Of a stretch of DNA of 33,857 nucleotides, positions 6,350 through 14,996 are shown piece by piece. The translations under genes and the position numbers were made by a program. How positions within the stretch are numbered: position 1 is the first letter of the stretch; each line of letters opens with the position of its first letter. The DNA comes from WJLG01 sp964602485 (GTDB lineage Bacteria > Patescibacteriota > Patescibacteriia > Patescibacteriales > WJLG01), in the NCBI GenBank assembly GCA_964602485.1, contig CAZRQU010000011.1, positions 1 to 33,857 on the forward strand. Direction: 5' to 3'. The notes beneath the pieces were generated by a model. It ran no database searches, was not told where the DNA came from, and was given only the letters and a program-made list of their open reading frames with translations.

Positions 6350-9238
6350 TTATTGATTTATCACCAGAGAAATATTGTCAGAGTTTTTTATTTCCCCGTT
6401 CCAGCCATAAGCTTTAGCAGTGACATTATAATTTCCAGGATCCAAAGAAGAGTCTATTGAGGCGTTTATAGTGTTACTTTCTATAGGGGCTATTGTTTTT
6501 AAGACAGAAAGAGAGTCACCCTTAACGGCTATCAACTCTATCTTTGATATTTGTTCGTGATTTTCCGTTTTAAGATTTACGGTTAGAGGAAAATCTATTG
6601 AATTAAGAGCAAGACCACTTTGTGGGCTTATCCATGATATTTCGAACTCTTCATTTATTTTTCTTTGATCTGCTGACAGGTTAAATTCAACAGCTTCAGA
6701 GTCGCAATTATAAACATCGTCGCAAACCTCTACCCGTAAGTTGTGATAACCATTATTGAGAAAATCTATGGAAAATCCTTTAAGGTCATAAAAGGCTTTC
6801 CCTTTTTGCACTAAAAGGTTTCCATTAAGATAATAGTTAACCGTCTTAACCCCTCTTTTAGCAGAGGCTTTGATCTTGGTAGACAATAGGGGTTCGGTCA
6901 AAGTTTCATTATTAGATGGAGAAACTATGTTTATTTTTGGTATATTTTCCGGAGTGTGAACATTGTCATATTCTGTTGGAACAGAACTGGAGGAGATCAT
7001 ATTGGTTGAGGTGGATCTTTCCAGCTCTTCTTGGGCCCAGGTTTGAACTCTTTCTTCCCAAAGGTCGTACTGTGGATCTTGAGAGGGGTTTTCAGGTTTA
7101 GACCCTAAAGGGTCGTCCTTATCTACGTAGTGCAATATACAGTGATGTTCTGTGAACAAAACTTCTTCTTTTAGCTCTTCGGGTGTATGCTCTGTAGCTA
7201 AGAGCCCGGTTGTTTTATCTATTTCAACAGTCGTGTCTCCAACTTTTCCATCTAAAATGGCCTTTTCAGTTTCTTTTATTTCAGGCTCTCTGAATTGTTC
7301 GGTTGGGGTTTCACCTAAAACCCTATCCATATAATCGTGCCAAATGGGGCCAGCAACAGTTCCTCCTGAAGCGCCCCTTTCCATGGCGGAATTGTCATTA
7401 TTTCCCACCCAAACTCCGGTCACTATAGAAGGGGTATAGCCGATGGTCCAAGCATCTCTATAATCGTTTGTGGTGCCTGTTTTGGCTGCCACAGGCCTTG
7501 ATCCCAAGGTAAGCCAGTTACGTTCTCCAAAGGCGTAGGCGCGGGCGTTGTTGTCAGACAGGATGTCGTTCACCATTCTGGATATATTTGGGGCCATAAC
7601 TTCTTTTGGCTCTTCTTGTGACCACTCCTCTAAAATATTCCCTTGAGCATCTTCAACTTTTAAAATGGCGGTTATTGGGTTTATCTTTCCCTCTCTAGCA
7701 AAAGCGCCATAGGCGTTCACATGCTCTAGTAATTTTACCTCCGCCCCTCCAAGAACTAAAGAAAAGCCAACTCTTTCTGCATCTTCTGGTCCTAAGGTGG
7801 AATATCCAAGCGTTTGGGCATTTTCCAATACATTCTTTATTCCAGCTAGATAAATAGCTTTTACGGCAGTGGTGTTAAGTGAGCCGGCTAAAGCCTTTTT
7901 TACAGATACAGGACCCCTTTCTTTTAGATCGTAATTTTTAGGTTCATATGGTTCGTTTTCATTGTTGGAAAAATTGGTTACCACATCATAAAGAATAGTT
8001 TTTGGTGTATATCCTTTTTCGAACATAGTTGCATAAACCAAAGGTTTTAATGAAGATCCGGGCTGTCTTTTGCTGGTAGATATGTTAACCTGTCCATCTA
8101 TCTCGTCATCAAAATAATCCCTTGATCCGACCATGGCCAGTATTTGACCGGTTTTAGGGTCTATGGAAACCAGAGAGGCGTTGCTAGCATTATAGTTATT
8201 TTGATTGTCTTCGCCCCTTTCCTTTATTACTTCTTCCGCTATCTCTTGCTTATAAAGGTCTAAAGAAGTATATATTTTCAAACCGCCTTGCTCTACCACT
8301 TTTTCTCCATATTTTTCAGTCAATATTTCTTTTACATACATTACGAAATGAGGAGCTTTTATATTAGTGAAGGGTTCGGCAAAGGTCAATTCTTGCTCTT
8401 TTGCCTTTTTAGCCTCTTCTTCGTTTATATATCCTTGTTCAGCCATTAGGTTTAGAACGGTTCTTTGTCTATTGATCAATTCATCTTTATGTGAACCATA
8501 GGGAGAGTAATAGGTTGGAGCTTTGGGTAGAGCCGCCAAAATAGCCGCTTCGGCCAGGGTTATATCCTTTACGCTCTTTCCAAAATATTTTCTTGAAGCC
8601 GCCTCAACACCATAGGCGGTGGCCCCATAGGGAATTTCGTTCAAATACATTTCCAATATTTGATCTTTGTCGAACCTTTTTTCTATTTTATAAGAAAGGA
8701 TCCATTCTTTTATTTTTCTTTGAATTGTCCTTTCTGAAGTTAATATTGCATTTTTAACGAATTGTTGGGTTAAAGTAGATCCTCCTTGAACTCTTTTACC
8801 TCTGATCTTTTGCCAAACAACACCTCTTAATATCCCCCAAATGCTTATTCCGCCGTGCTCATAAAAGGTTTTATCCTCTATTGCGATAGCGGCCTGTTTT
8901 ACGTGGTCGGGGATATCTTCTAGTTTTACCAATGTCCTTTGTTGGTCTCCATGGATGTCATAGAGTATCTTTTCACCAGTGCGGTCGTATATTTTAGTGC
9001 TTTGAGCTATTTGTCTTTCCATTAATTGGCCCGGTTCCGGCAATCCGCGAGAGAACCAAGAAAAGGTGGCTATGGCAAAAATGAAAAAGACCAACAAGGA
9101 GGCAAGCGATAGTTTGATCAGTTGTTTTTTGGAAAGAAAAGAAAAAGAAGCTTTCTTTTTATAATTTTTATAAGAAGAAGTCTTTTTTATTTGTTTTGTT
9201 TTTTTCTTTTGGTCTTTCCAAGATTGTTGATAGTTCAT
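6350..9238 (-). CDS. Bifunctional penicillin-binding protein 1A with C-terminal Ig-like repeats
   Basis: Class A penicillin-binding proteins polymerise glycan strands and cross-link peptidoglycan outside the membrane. A lysine-rich cytoplasmic head (1-40) is followed by one membrane segment (about 41-61). The GT51 transglycosylase has catalytic E121 in AIEDKTFYEHGG and QGGSTLTQQ at 151-159. The transpeptidase shows all three motifs: S395-S-L-K398, S453-L-N455 and KTG at 586-588. A Ser/Thr/acidic linker leads to two Ig-like beta repeats (about 768-856 and 868-962), making the protein (962 residues) longer than typical PBP1A. The Ig repeats probably reach into or bind the wall; that role is inferred. 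It lies 22 bases after the GalT-family gene on the same strand. Confidence 0.96.
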   Translation of the reverse strand: MNYQQSWKDQKKKTKQIKKTSSYKNYKKKASFSFLSKKQLIKLSLASLLVFFIFAIATFSWFSRGLPEPGQLMERQIAQSTKIYDRTGEKILYDIHGDQQRTLVKLEDIPDHVKQAAIAIEDKTFYEHGGISIWGILRGVVWQKIRGKRVQGGSTLTQQFVKNAILTSERTIQRKIKEWILSYKIEKRFDKDQILEMYLNEIPYGATAYGVEAASRKYFGKSVKDITLAEAAILAALPKAPTYYSPYGSHKDELINRQRTVLNLMAEQGYINEEEAKKAKEQELTFAEPFTNIKAPHFVMYVKEILTEKYGEKVVEQGGLKIYTSLDLYKQEIAEEVIKERGEDNQNNYNASNASLVSIDPKTGQILAMVGSRDYFDDEIDGQVNISTSKRQPGSSLKPLVYATMFEKGYTPKTILYDVVTNFSNNENEPYEPKNYDLKERGPVSVKKALAGSLNTTAVKAIYLAGIKNVLENAQTLGYSTLGPEDAERVGFSLVLGGAEVKLLEHVNAYGAFAREGKINPITAILKVEDAQGNILEEWSQEEPKEVMAPNISRMVNDILSDNNARAYAFGERNWLTLGSRPVAAKTGTTNDYRDAWTIGYTPSIVTGVWVGNNDNSAMERGASGGTVAGPIWHDYMDRVLGETPTEQFREPEIKETEKAILDGKVGDTTVEIDKTTGLLATEHTPEELKEEVLFTEHHCILHYVDKDDPLGSKPENPSQDPQYDLWEERVQTWAQEELERSTSTNMISSSSVPTEYDNVHTPENIPKINIVSPSNNETLTEPLLSTKIKASAKRGVKTVNYYLNGNLLVQKGKAFYDLKGFSIDFLNNGYHNLRVEVCDDVYNCDSEAVEFNLSADQRKINEEFEISWISPQSGLALNSIDFPLTVNLKTENHEQISKIELIAVKGDSLSVLKTIAPIESNTINASIDSSLDPGNYNVTAKAYGWNGEIKNSDNISLVINQ

Positions 9239-9260
9239 ATAGGGTTGGGACCGGATATTT

Positions 9261-10181
9261 TTATTTTCTAAAATATTCCGCGGCCGCTTCTGGTGGTACA
9301 GAGTTTATTACTAGTCCGGAGGCTAGTTCAACTCCGGCCCAAACACTGTCTCGTGGTTGTATTTTTAGGTAAAAATGTTGGTTTGGGTTGCTAACCACAT
9401 TATGTAGGAAATAATTAAAAGAAAGATTAAGAGCTTTTAATTTTTTAAGTATCTTTTTTAAGGCTTTGGCAAAACTTTTTAATTCATCCTCAGAAAGTTC
9501 GGTTATATTATCTACGTGCCTTTTGGGGAATACCCAGACTTCGTAATGGTACTCTGAGGCATAAGGGGTAAAAGCGGCTATGTTCTTATCAGAAAAGACC
9601 TTTCTGGACGATTTTACCTCTTTTTTTATTATATCGCAATAAGGACAAGTTTTTTTCTTTAATTTGTATTCAGCTACAGCTTGGGCTTCTTCTAAAAGTT
9701 CATTAGGCACCAGGTCGGTGGCAAACACTTGAGAGTGGGCATGAACTATGGAAGCTCCCGCTTTTGAACCCTGGTTCTTAAAGCAAAGTATGTAGTCTAA
9801 TTTTTTGTTCTTTGCCATATTCTCTGTGCGCCTGGCATACATCTTTAAAAGTAGGGTTATTTGTTTTTCTGAAAGATTAGCCAGATCTTTGGCGTGATGA
9901 GGGGTTTCTATTATAACTTCTTGATCACCATAAGCTTTTTTATTCTTAAGGCTTACGGCTGGATAGATATTTCTTAAACTAACTATCTGCCATTCGCCTT
10001 TTTTGTTCTCTATTTTATCCCTTATCTCTGAGCCTTTTATTTTTTCCGGGCAAAACGGACACTTGCCGGTTCTTTTTACCACAGTTTCTTCTTTTACGTC
10101 TCGTGGCCTTTTGGCTCGTCCAGGGGTTATTATCACGTGTTTGTTCAATAAATAACTTTTTCTGGTTTCAGAGTTCTTCAT
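9261..10181 (-). CDS. galT: Galactose-1-phosphate uridylyltransferase (GalT) family protein
   Basis: GalT enzymes move UMP between glucose-1-phosphate and galactose-1-phosphate through a nucleotidyl-histidine. Two zinc pairs are visible: C41-P-F-C44 and C179-P-Y-C182. The active-site motif is GASIVHAHSQ at 142-151; H149 aligns with the nucleophile in the usual HPH and Q151 with the following glutamine. The late YHYEVWVFPKRH stretch (211-222) completes the two HIT-like halves. At 306 residues it is slightly short for GalT. Some relatives act on other nucleotides (ADP-glucose phosphorylase type), so the exact substrate is open. It has its own promoter and runs into the penicillin-binding protein gene, hinting at sugar-nucleotide supply for the envelope. 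Confidence 0.85.
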   Translation of the reverse strand: MKNSETRKSYLLNKHVIITPGRAKRPRDVKEETVVKRTGKCPFCPEKIKGSEIRDKIENKKGEWQIVSLRNIYPAVSLKNKKAYGDQEVIIETPHHAKDLANLSEKQITLLLKMYARRTENMAKNKKLDYILCFKNQGSKAGASIVHAHSQVFATDLVPNELLEEAQAVAEYKLKKKTCPYCDIIKKEVKSSRKVFSDKNIAAFTPYASEYHYEVWVFPKRHVDNITELSEDELKSFAKALKKILKKLKALNLSFNYFLHNVVSNPNQHFYLKIQPRDSVWAGVELASGLVINSVPPEAAAEYFRK

Positions 10182-10213
10182 AATAATATTATCTTTAATT
10201 ATTGATATTACTA

Positions 10214-10242
10214 ATTATAACACAATAGAACTTTGCATTTAA
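10214..10242 (-). promoter_or_regulatory. Promoter of the galT-pbp unit
   Basis: On the minus strand a perfect TATAAT lies at 10219-10214 with a 17-bp spacer to a weak TTAAAT -35 at 10242-10237. The leader would be about 25 bases. Confidence 0.5.
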
Positions 10243-10250
10243 GTTTTTTA

Positions 10251-10280
10251 TAAAAAAAATCGGCCCCTTTCGGAGCCGAT
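10251..10280 (-). terminator. Intrinsic terminator of the rpsO-nyn-pnp unit
   Basis: On the minus strand ATCGGCTCC pairs with GGGGCCGAT (10280-10272 with 10267-10259; one G-U pair) around a GAAA tetraloop and is followed by eight T residues. It starts 12 bases after the pnp stop codon. Confidence 0.92.
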
Positions 10281-10291
10281 ATATTTTTTAA

Positions 10292-12532
10292 CTACCTTCT
10301 TCTGTTGTTGTGTCCATGATCTCTTCTGCCTCCGCCTCGATTGAAGCTTCCGGCTTGTTGCTCTCCTTTTCTGTCTTTCCAAAGTTCTTGATTCTCCTGC
10401 ATTTCTTTCATGGTCAGATTAACTCGCTTTTGGTCGTCTATTTCTTTGATCTTGACCCAAACCTCGTCTCCTATGCTAACCAGATCTCCCGGCTTACCGA
10501 CCCGATAGGGAGCCATTTCGGAAATATGCACCAATCCATCATTGCCTGGGGTAAGCTCTACAAAGGCTCCAAAGTCCATTAATCTAACCACCTTACCTTT
10601 ATAGGTTTCACCAGCTTCGAATTCGTGTGTTATTTCTTTTACGGTTTGAACGGCTTTGTCAGACATTTCAGCGTCGTTCCCGCAGATCATGACGAAGCCA
10701 TCATCTTCTATATCAATAGACACGCCAGTCTCTTCTATTATTTTATTTATCACTTTGCCGCCTGGACCAATAACATCACCGATCTTTTCCGGATCTATAT
10801 GGAAGCTAACTATTCTAGGGGCATGTTGAGAAAGTTCTTCTCTGCTTTGTGGAATTGATTCTTTAATGACATCCAATATTTTTGATCTTCCCTTTGAGCC
10901 TTTCTCTAGAGCTTCTTTTATTATCTCCTCGGTAAGTCCATCGGTCTTTGTATCCAGCTGAATGGCGGTTATACCATCCTCTGTTCCAGTTATCTTAAAA
11001 TCCATTCCACCTTTGCCATCTTCCAGGTCTTGAATATCTGTTAAGACCTTCCATTGGCTCATATCTTCATTTGAAGCTAGGCCTATAGCCAGGCCGGCCA
11101 CGGGTTTTTTTATTGGAACACCCGCATCCATTAAGGCTAAGGTGGACCCACAGGTTGCTCCCATGGAAGAGGATCCGTTCGATCCGAGTGTTTCAGAAAC
11201 AACTCTTATTGTGTAAGGGAACTCTTCTTTACTTGGCACCACTGGTTTTAAAGCTTTTTCTGCTAGGGCGCCATGGCCGATCTCTCTTCTGCCAGGACCT
11301 CTCATTGGTTTGGTTTCGCCAACTGAGTAAGGAGGAAAATTATAGTGATGCATGTATCTTTTTGTTCCTTCTCCTTCAAGGCCTTCAAGGCTTTGTTCAA
11401 GACCAGGGGCTCCCAAGGTGACAACAGATAGGATCTGTGTTTCTCCTCGAGAAAAAAGACCTGATCCATGATTTCTTGGAAAAAGGGAAACATCAGCCGA
11501 TAACCCTCTAATATCATCCAATCCGCGCCCATCAACCCTTTTTTCGTTTTCCAATATCTCTCGAGTAACTTCGGCGTCAGCCGCTTTTTCAACATTGGAA
11601 TTTATAATGCTTTTCCTAAGGCTTTCATCGGCTCCTTTTTCAAAAAGAAGCTTATCCAAACCTTCTTTTATAACCTTTAAGGCAGCTTTTCTTTCGCCCT
11701 TGGTATAGTATTTTTTATCGAAAAGTATTGAGTTAACATTCTCTTTTAACCATTCATCAGCGATCTTAGAGAATTCTTCCTTTCTTTTTTCTTCCTCTTT
11801 TGCTTCCTCTGACAGTAGTTTTTGCTCAGCGGTCTTTTCTTTCACTCCCACCTTTTCTTTTAATTGCTTCATCAGATCTATGGCCGGCTGCATCTCTTTT
11901 TGCCCTTGAGTAATGGCTTCATATACCTTATCCTCAGACAGTTCATTGGCTCCAGCTTCTATCATGATCGATTTTTTATCAGTTCCGGCAACGGTTAGAT
12001 CAAGCGAGCTTTCACCCATTTGTGTGTAAGTGGGATTGAATACCAACTCTTCATTTACCATGCCAACCTTAACTCCTCCTATAGGGCCGTTCCAGTTGAC
12101 TCCTGATATGGATAAGGCGGCCGAAGCAGCTAACAGAGCGGTTATTTCATAATTAGCCGCCGGGTCGACGGATAATACGGTTATTACCACTTGCACTTCT
12201 TTTCTAGAAGATTCGTCGAATAAAGGCCTGATAGACCTATCTATCATCCTTCCGGTCAAAACAGCATCGTCTGAGGGCCTTCCTTCTCTCTTTACCCAGC
12301 GAGAGCCTTTGATTATTCCGGCCGCATATAGTTTCTCCTCAAAATCTACCATTAAAGGAAAGAAATCAACATCTCTTTCATATTTAGCCTCCACCACCGT
12401 AGCCATGACCACGGTTTCCCCGTATTGGGTTATCACGGCCGCATCAGCTTGTTGAGCCAAACGACCCGTTCTGAATTCGAGTTCCCGACCAAGCCAAGTG
12501 GTGGAAACTTTTTGTTCTTGTTTTTTCTCCAT
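10292..12532 (-). CDS. pnp: Polyribonucleotide nucleotidyltransferase (PNPase)
   Basis: PNPase is a trimeric 3'-to-5' phosphorolytic exoribonuclease of mRNA decay. The order of domains is canonical: first RNase PH core (about 1-230), helical linker, second RNase PH core with the GSNGSSSMGATCGS and GKGGMDFKITG stretches, a KH domain with the GPGGKVI loop, and an S1 domain (VVRLMDFGAFVEL). The tail is Gly/Arg/His-rich (GGGRRDHGHNNRRR) and could help bind RNA. At 746 residues it is of normal size. The leader carries a 14-bp stem-loop, a layout like the autoregulated E. coli pnp leader. The rpsO-pnp order of many bacteria is kept but a NYN nuclease gene is inserted between them. Confidence 0.98.
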   Translation of the reverse strand: MEKKQEQKVSTTWLGRELEFRTGRLAQQADAAVITQYGETVVMATVVEAKYERDVDFFPLMVDFEEKLYAAGIIKGSRWVKREGRPSDDAVLTGRMIDRSIRPLFDESSRKEVQVVITVLSVDPAANYEITALLAASAALSISGVNWNGPIGGVKVGMVNEELVFNPTYTQMGESSLDLTVAGTDKKSIMIEAGANELSEDKVYEAITQGQKEMQPAIDLMKQLKEKVGVKEKTAEQKLLSEEAKEEEKRKEEFSKIADEWLKENVNSILFDKKYYTKGERKAALKVIKEGLDKLLFEKGADESLRKSIINSNVEKAADAEVTREILENEKRVDGRGLDDIRGLSADVSLFPRNHGSGLFSRGETQILSVVTLGAPGLEQSLEGLEGEGTKRYMHHYNFPPYSVGETKPMRGPGRREIGHGALAEKALKPVVPSKEEFPYTIRVVSETLGSNGSSSMGATCGSTLALMDAGVPIKKPVAGLAIGLASNEDMSQWKVLTDIQDLEDGKGGMDFKITGTEDGITAIQLDTKTDGLTEEIIKEALEKGSKGRSKILDVIKESIPQSREELSQHAPRIVSFHIDPEKIGDVIGPGGKVINKIIEETGVSIDIEDDGFVMICGNDAEMSDKAVQTVKEITHEFEAGETYKGKVVRLMDFGAFVELTPGNDGLVHISEMAPYRVGKPGDLVSIGDEVWVKIKEIDDQKRVNLTMKEMQENQELWKDRKGEQQAGSFNRGGGRRDHGHNNRRR

Positions 12533-12541
12533 TTTTTAGGT

Positions 12542-12608
12542 CTTGGCCGACAGACTTCAGAACTATGCAATCCGTAAACTGCACAGCACTACTTGTCTGT
12601 CGACCAAG
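12542..12608 (-). promoter_or_regulatory. Long stem-loop in the pnp leader
   Basis: On the minus strand CTTGGTCGACAGAC (12608-12595) pairs with GTCTGTCGGCCAAG (12555-12542) over 14 bp, perfect if one G-U pair is counted. The 39-base apical region can form a further small stem. The structure fills the gap between the NYN gene and pnp and ends ten bases before the pnp ATG. There is no T-tract, so it is not a terminator. Confidence 0.75.
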
Positions 12609-12622
12609 TTCGTTATTATTGA

Positions 12623-13159
12623 TTATTTAGTCGGTCTTTTTTTTCTGTCTGTTTTTTGACGACCTTTTATCAAAAACTCTTCTTTAGAACTTAAGTCTAT
12701 AAAATCATCAGCTATCCCTATCAGCTCTCCAGAAGTGGTTTGTCTAAAACCAGCCACTTCAACTAAGCAACCTCTGGTATTTTGCAGATATTCAACCACC
12801 GGGAAGTAATCCCCGTCGCCGGTTACCAGTATTATCACATCTAATTTTTCTGATAGTTTTACTGCGTCAACAGCGATACCCACGTCCCAATCACCTTTTT
12901 TCATACCTCCGGCAAAAATTTGCAGATTCTTCATTTTTACCTCAAACCCTTGTTGGCTTAAGGCTTCAAAGAAAGGCAATTCTTCCTGAGTTTCGGTATT
13001 GATCACATAGGCTATAGCACGAATAAGTTTTCTTCCGGCCAAGGTTTCTGCTAAAACCCCTTTGAAATTTACATGAGCTTTATAAAGATTCTTGGCAGAA
13101 TGATACATATTGGATACGTCGACCAATATGCCCACTCTTTGCTCCTTGTGTTTTATCAT
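12623..13159 (-). CDS. NYN-domain (LabA/DUF88-type) putative ribonuclease
   Basis: NYN domains are PIN-like folds, and several members are metal-dependent ribonucleases. This 178-residue protein shows the ordered acidic residues: D14 in ILVDVSNMY, D92 and D98 in GDWDVGIAVDAVKL, and D115/D117 in LVTGDGDYFPVVEYL. It is the single domain with a basic tail (KGRQKTDRKKRPTK) that could bind RNA. AAGGAGA lies 5 bases or so before the ATG, so the start is well supported. It sits between rpsO and pnp on one strand, a context that argues for a role in RNA turnover. The substrate is unknown; toxin-like RNase activity or a structural role are alternatives. Confidence 0.85.
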   Translation of the reverse strand: MIKHKEQRVGILVDVSNMYHSAKNLYKAHVNFKGVLAETLAGRKLIRAIAYVINTETQEELPFFEALSQQGFEVKMKNLQIFAGGMKKGDWDVGIAVDAVKLSEKLDVIILVTGDGDYFPVVEYLQNTRGCLVEVAGFRQTTSGELIGIADDFIDLSSKEEFLIKGRQKTDRKKRPTK

Positions 13160-13177
13160 ATTATTCTCCTTATGAAA

Positions 13178-13201
13178 TCAGACTGCCTAAAGGCAGCCTG
13201 A
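13178..13201 (-). terminator. Hairpin between rpsO and the NYN gene; weak terminator or processing site
   Basis: On the minus strand TCAGGCTGCC pairs with GGCAGTCTGA (13201-13192 with 13187-13178, one G-U pair) around TTTA. Only three T residues follow, so it is more likely a partial attenuator or mRNA-end stabiliser than a strong terminator. Confidence 0.5.
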
Positions 13202-13206
13202 ATATT

Positions 13207-13587
13207 TTATTCTTCTTTTTCTTCTTCTTTAGCCGCTTTTTCTTCTAATATTTCCTGTTCCTGGGTTTCTGCCAATTTAGCCAATTCTTCCTCTCTCTTT
13301 TTGTCTTCTTCCATTTTTTTGGCTATTTTTAGCTTTAATTGCTCAGCTAACTTCTTAAAAGCGTTTTTGTCTTCCTTTTGCAGATATTTGAGCAACTTCC
13401 TTCTCTCACTCACTTTTTTCAAAAGACCTCTTCTGGAAGAATGATCCTTACGATGTTCTTTCAAGTGGTCGGAAAGCTCTTTGATCTCAGCGGTCAAGAT
13501 AGCTATCTGCACCTGAGGAGAACCAGTGTCGTTCTTGTGAGTTTGAAACTTTTTGATGATCTTCTCTTTAGAATTCTTGTTTAACAT
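13207..13587 (-). CDS. rpsO: 30S ribosomal protein S15 with a charged C-terminal extension
   Basis: S15 binds the central domain of 16S rRNA early in 30S assembly. The core is standard: NDTGSPQVQIAILT, HLKEHRKDHSSRRGLL and RRKLLKYLQKEDKNAFKKLAEQL. I start it at 13587 (MLNKNSKEK), not at the in-frame ATG at 13659, because family members begin here and the extra upstream residues are unlike S15 and fall in the structured leader. The resulting protein is 126 residues; the usual length is about 89. The surplus is a C-terminal tail of about 37 residues made almost only of K, E and A, probably a long helix. It leads a unit with the NYN and pnp genes. Confidence 0.95.
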   Translation of the reverse strand: MLNKNSKEKIIKKFQTHKNDTGSPQVQIAILTAEIKELSDHLKEHRKDHSSRRGLLKKVSERRKLLKYLQKEDKNAFKKLAEQLKLKIAKKMEEDKKREEELAKLAETQEQEILEEKAAKEEEKEE

Positions 13588-13692
13588 TAGCTCATTCCCT
13601 TTTCCGAGACAAAGTCTTTTAAGGCTTGATCCAAGAAAAGGCGCATAAATTATTATCATATTAAGAACAAACGATCTTTGTGTTTGCTCATC
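13588..13692 (-). promoter_or_regulatory. Structured rpsO leader, candidate S15-binding autoregulatory element
   Basis: From the predicted start near 13692 the minus-strand leader is about 105 bases. A closing helix GCTTGAT/ATCAAGC (13696-13690 with 13630-13624) encloses a hairpin GAGCAAAC/GTTTGTTC (13689-13682 with 13672-13665; one G-U pair, 9-base loop). The helices abut directly, like a multi-helix junction. S15 represses its own mRNA through different leader folds in several bacteria, so such a role is plausible but inferred. Confidence 0.5.
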
Positions 13693-13698
13693 AAGCTT

Positions 13699-13727
13699 AG
13701 GTTAGCACAAAAACAGGAAAAGTTCAA
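13699..13727 (-). promoter_or_regulatory. Promoter of the rpsO-nyn-pnp unit
   Basis: On the minus strand TTGAAC (13727-13722), a 17-bp spacer and TAACCT (13704-13699) are seen, with a TGC extended -10 just before it. A small hairpin at 13729-13742 (CCCTT/AAGGG) lies just upstream and may help end the bactofilin-like transcript. Confidence 0.5.
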
Positions 13728-13766
13728 GCCCTTGCTCAAGGGTAAAACAAGTTAAATAACTGTATT

Positions 13767-14942
13767 TTATTTCTTTTTCTTTCTCTTGGACTTCGATCTA
13801 GGGTTCTTTTGTCTTTTCTCTTTAAATATTAGCCATAAAGAGCCTAGAGCCCAAATAGTAGCGAGCAGGCCCAGTAATTGGCCTATGTAGGGAATAGTGG
13901 TTATTAATTTAAGCGTTGTTATACCGATAAGAGTGCTTAGGAAGAGGTTGTTCTTTTTGATCTTCGTTTTTTTCAGGATCTTTTGTCCTATCCAAATACC
14001 TGCCAAAAGCCGGGAGAGTAAAAGGATCAATAGCCATAAGAATCCGGCCAGTAGAGCCAAGGGGATGCCAACAATGGTCAATAAAAGAAAAAATAGTAGT
14101 ATTGGCGCTAAAATAAAGGATAAGGCTCCCCAGACAAAACAATGATCGGCCTTTTCTGTCATTTTTTTGTCTATTTCCGGTAGGTATTTTTTTAACAACC
14201 AGGCCGTTAACAGGCCAAGCAGTAAACAGAACACCAAAGAATAGAACCAGCCAAAACCAAAAGGATTCTTTTCCTTTTCTTTTATTTTTTTGAATTCATG
14301 ATTGACACTCTTATTTATATAAGCCTCTTCGGATATGTTTATTTTTTTGTTGGCTGATCGATAGCTTACGTTACCTCCTATGTAGGCCTGTTTATTTATA
14401 GATAGGGGTTCTTTTATTTCTTTCCCCCCCATTTCAAGGTCCACATCACCGCCGATATGCCCGGCTATATTGGCTCTTAAAACAGCTCCTTCTACGTTTT
14501 TTTCAACACTTCCATCTACAACAGCTTCATCAGCCATCAGCAGAAGACTCTTTCCTACTGATGACAACCTAGGCATGGAAAATTTTTGAGATAAAACATT
14601 GGCGTTACCCTTTACTTTTCCGCTAACCACAGCTTTTTCTCCAGCAGCTATCCTGAGATCGCCTAATATAGTTCCGCCTAAGCTGGCGTTTTGAGTAGCG
14701 CAGATAACATCGCCGGTTATTTCACCCTTGATCCGCAGATCTTTGGTCAAACATATAAGGTCTCCGTCTATTTTCCCATTGACAGTGATCTCATTGGCCA
14801 AAGCATAAACATTATCGTTTATATTTTCTTCTATTAATAATGAGTCGGCCTTTTTGAGCTCAAAGGCGCTAACCCCGAGTGGGATCATTAACAAACAAGA
14901 TAAAACACTTAAAGATAATAGAAGTCTCCTTGTTTTATTCAT
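13767..14942 (-). CDS. Secreted/membrane bactofilin-like protein
   Basis: The N-terminus is a signal peptide (MNKTRRLLLSLSVLSCLLMI, likely cut after A26). Residues about 45-215 are short repeats such as GKIDGDLICLTKDLRIKGEITGD, the right-handed beta-helix pattern of bactofilins (polymer-forming cytoskeletal proteins), but here on the exported side. After a charged linker the C-terminal third has about four to five hydrophobic membrane segments (about 230-375) and a strongly basic end (RQKNPRSKSKRKKKK). This domain order, an external beta-helix joined to a membrane domain, is common as a conserved hypothetical in Patescibacteria. It may scaffold the envelope; no enzyme motif is seen. It is divergent from the elp3 gene. 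Confidence 0.8.
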   Translation of the reverse strand: MNKTRRLLLSLSVLSCLLMIPLGVSAFELKKADSLLIEENINDNVYALANEITVNGKIDGDLICLTKDLRIKGEITGDVICATQNASLGGTILGDLRIAAGEKAVVSGKVKGNANVLSQKFSMPRLSSVGKSLLLMADEAVVDGSVEKNVEGAVLRANIAGHIGGDVDLEMGGKEIKEPLSINKQAYIGGNVSYRSANKKINISEEAYINKSVNHEFKKIKEKEKNPFGFGWFYSLVFCLLLGLLTAWLLKKYLPEIDKKMTEKADHCFVWGALSFILAPILLFFLLLTIVGIPLALLAGFLWLLILLLSRLLAGIWIGQKILKKTKIKKNNLFLSTLIGITTLKLITTIPYIGQLLGLLATIWALGSLWLIFKEKRQKNPRSKSKRKKKK

Positions 14943-14978
14943 AGAATTATGGTTTATTTAATAGTAGATAACTGCTTT

Positions 14979-14984
14979 TATAAT
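14979..14984 (+). promoter_or_regulatory. -10 element of elp3
   Basis: A perfect TATAAT lies 12 bases before the ATG at 14997, so the transcript would begin about five bases before that codon. This argues against the in-frame ATG at 14949 as the start. No convincing -35 is seen. Confidence 0.5.
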
Positions 14985-14996
14985 AGCAAAAAAACC

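Noticed and set aside
13588..13659. Upstream ATG for rpsO at 13659
   Set aside because: It adds 24 residues unlike S15 and falls inside the structured leader; family members start at the next methionine.
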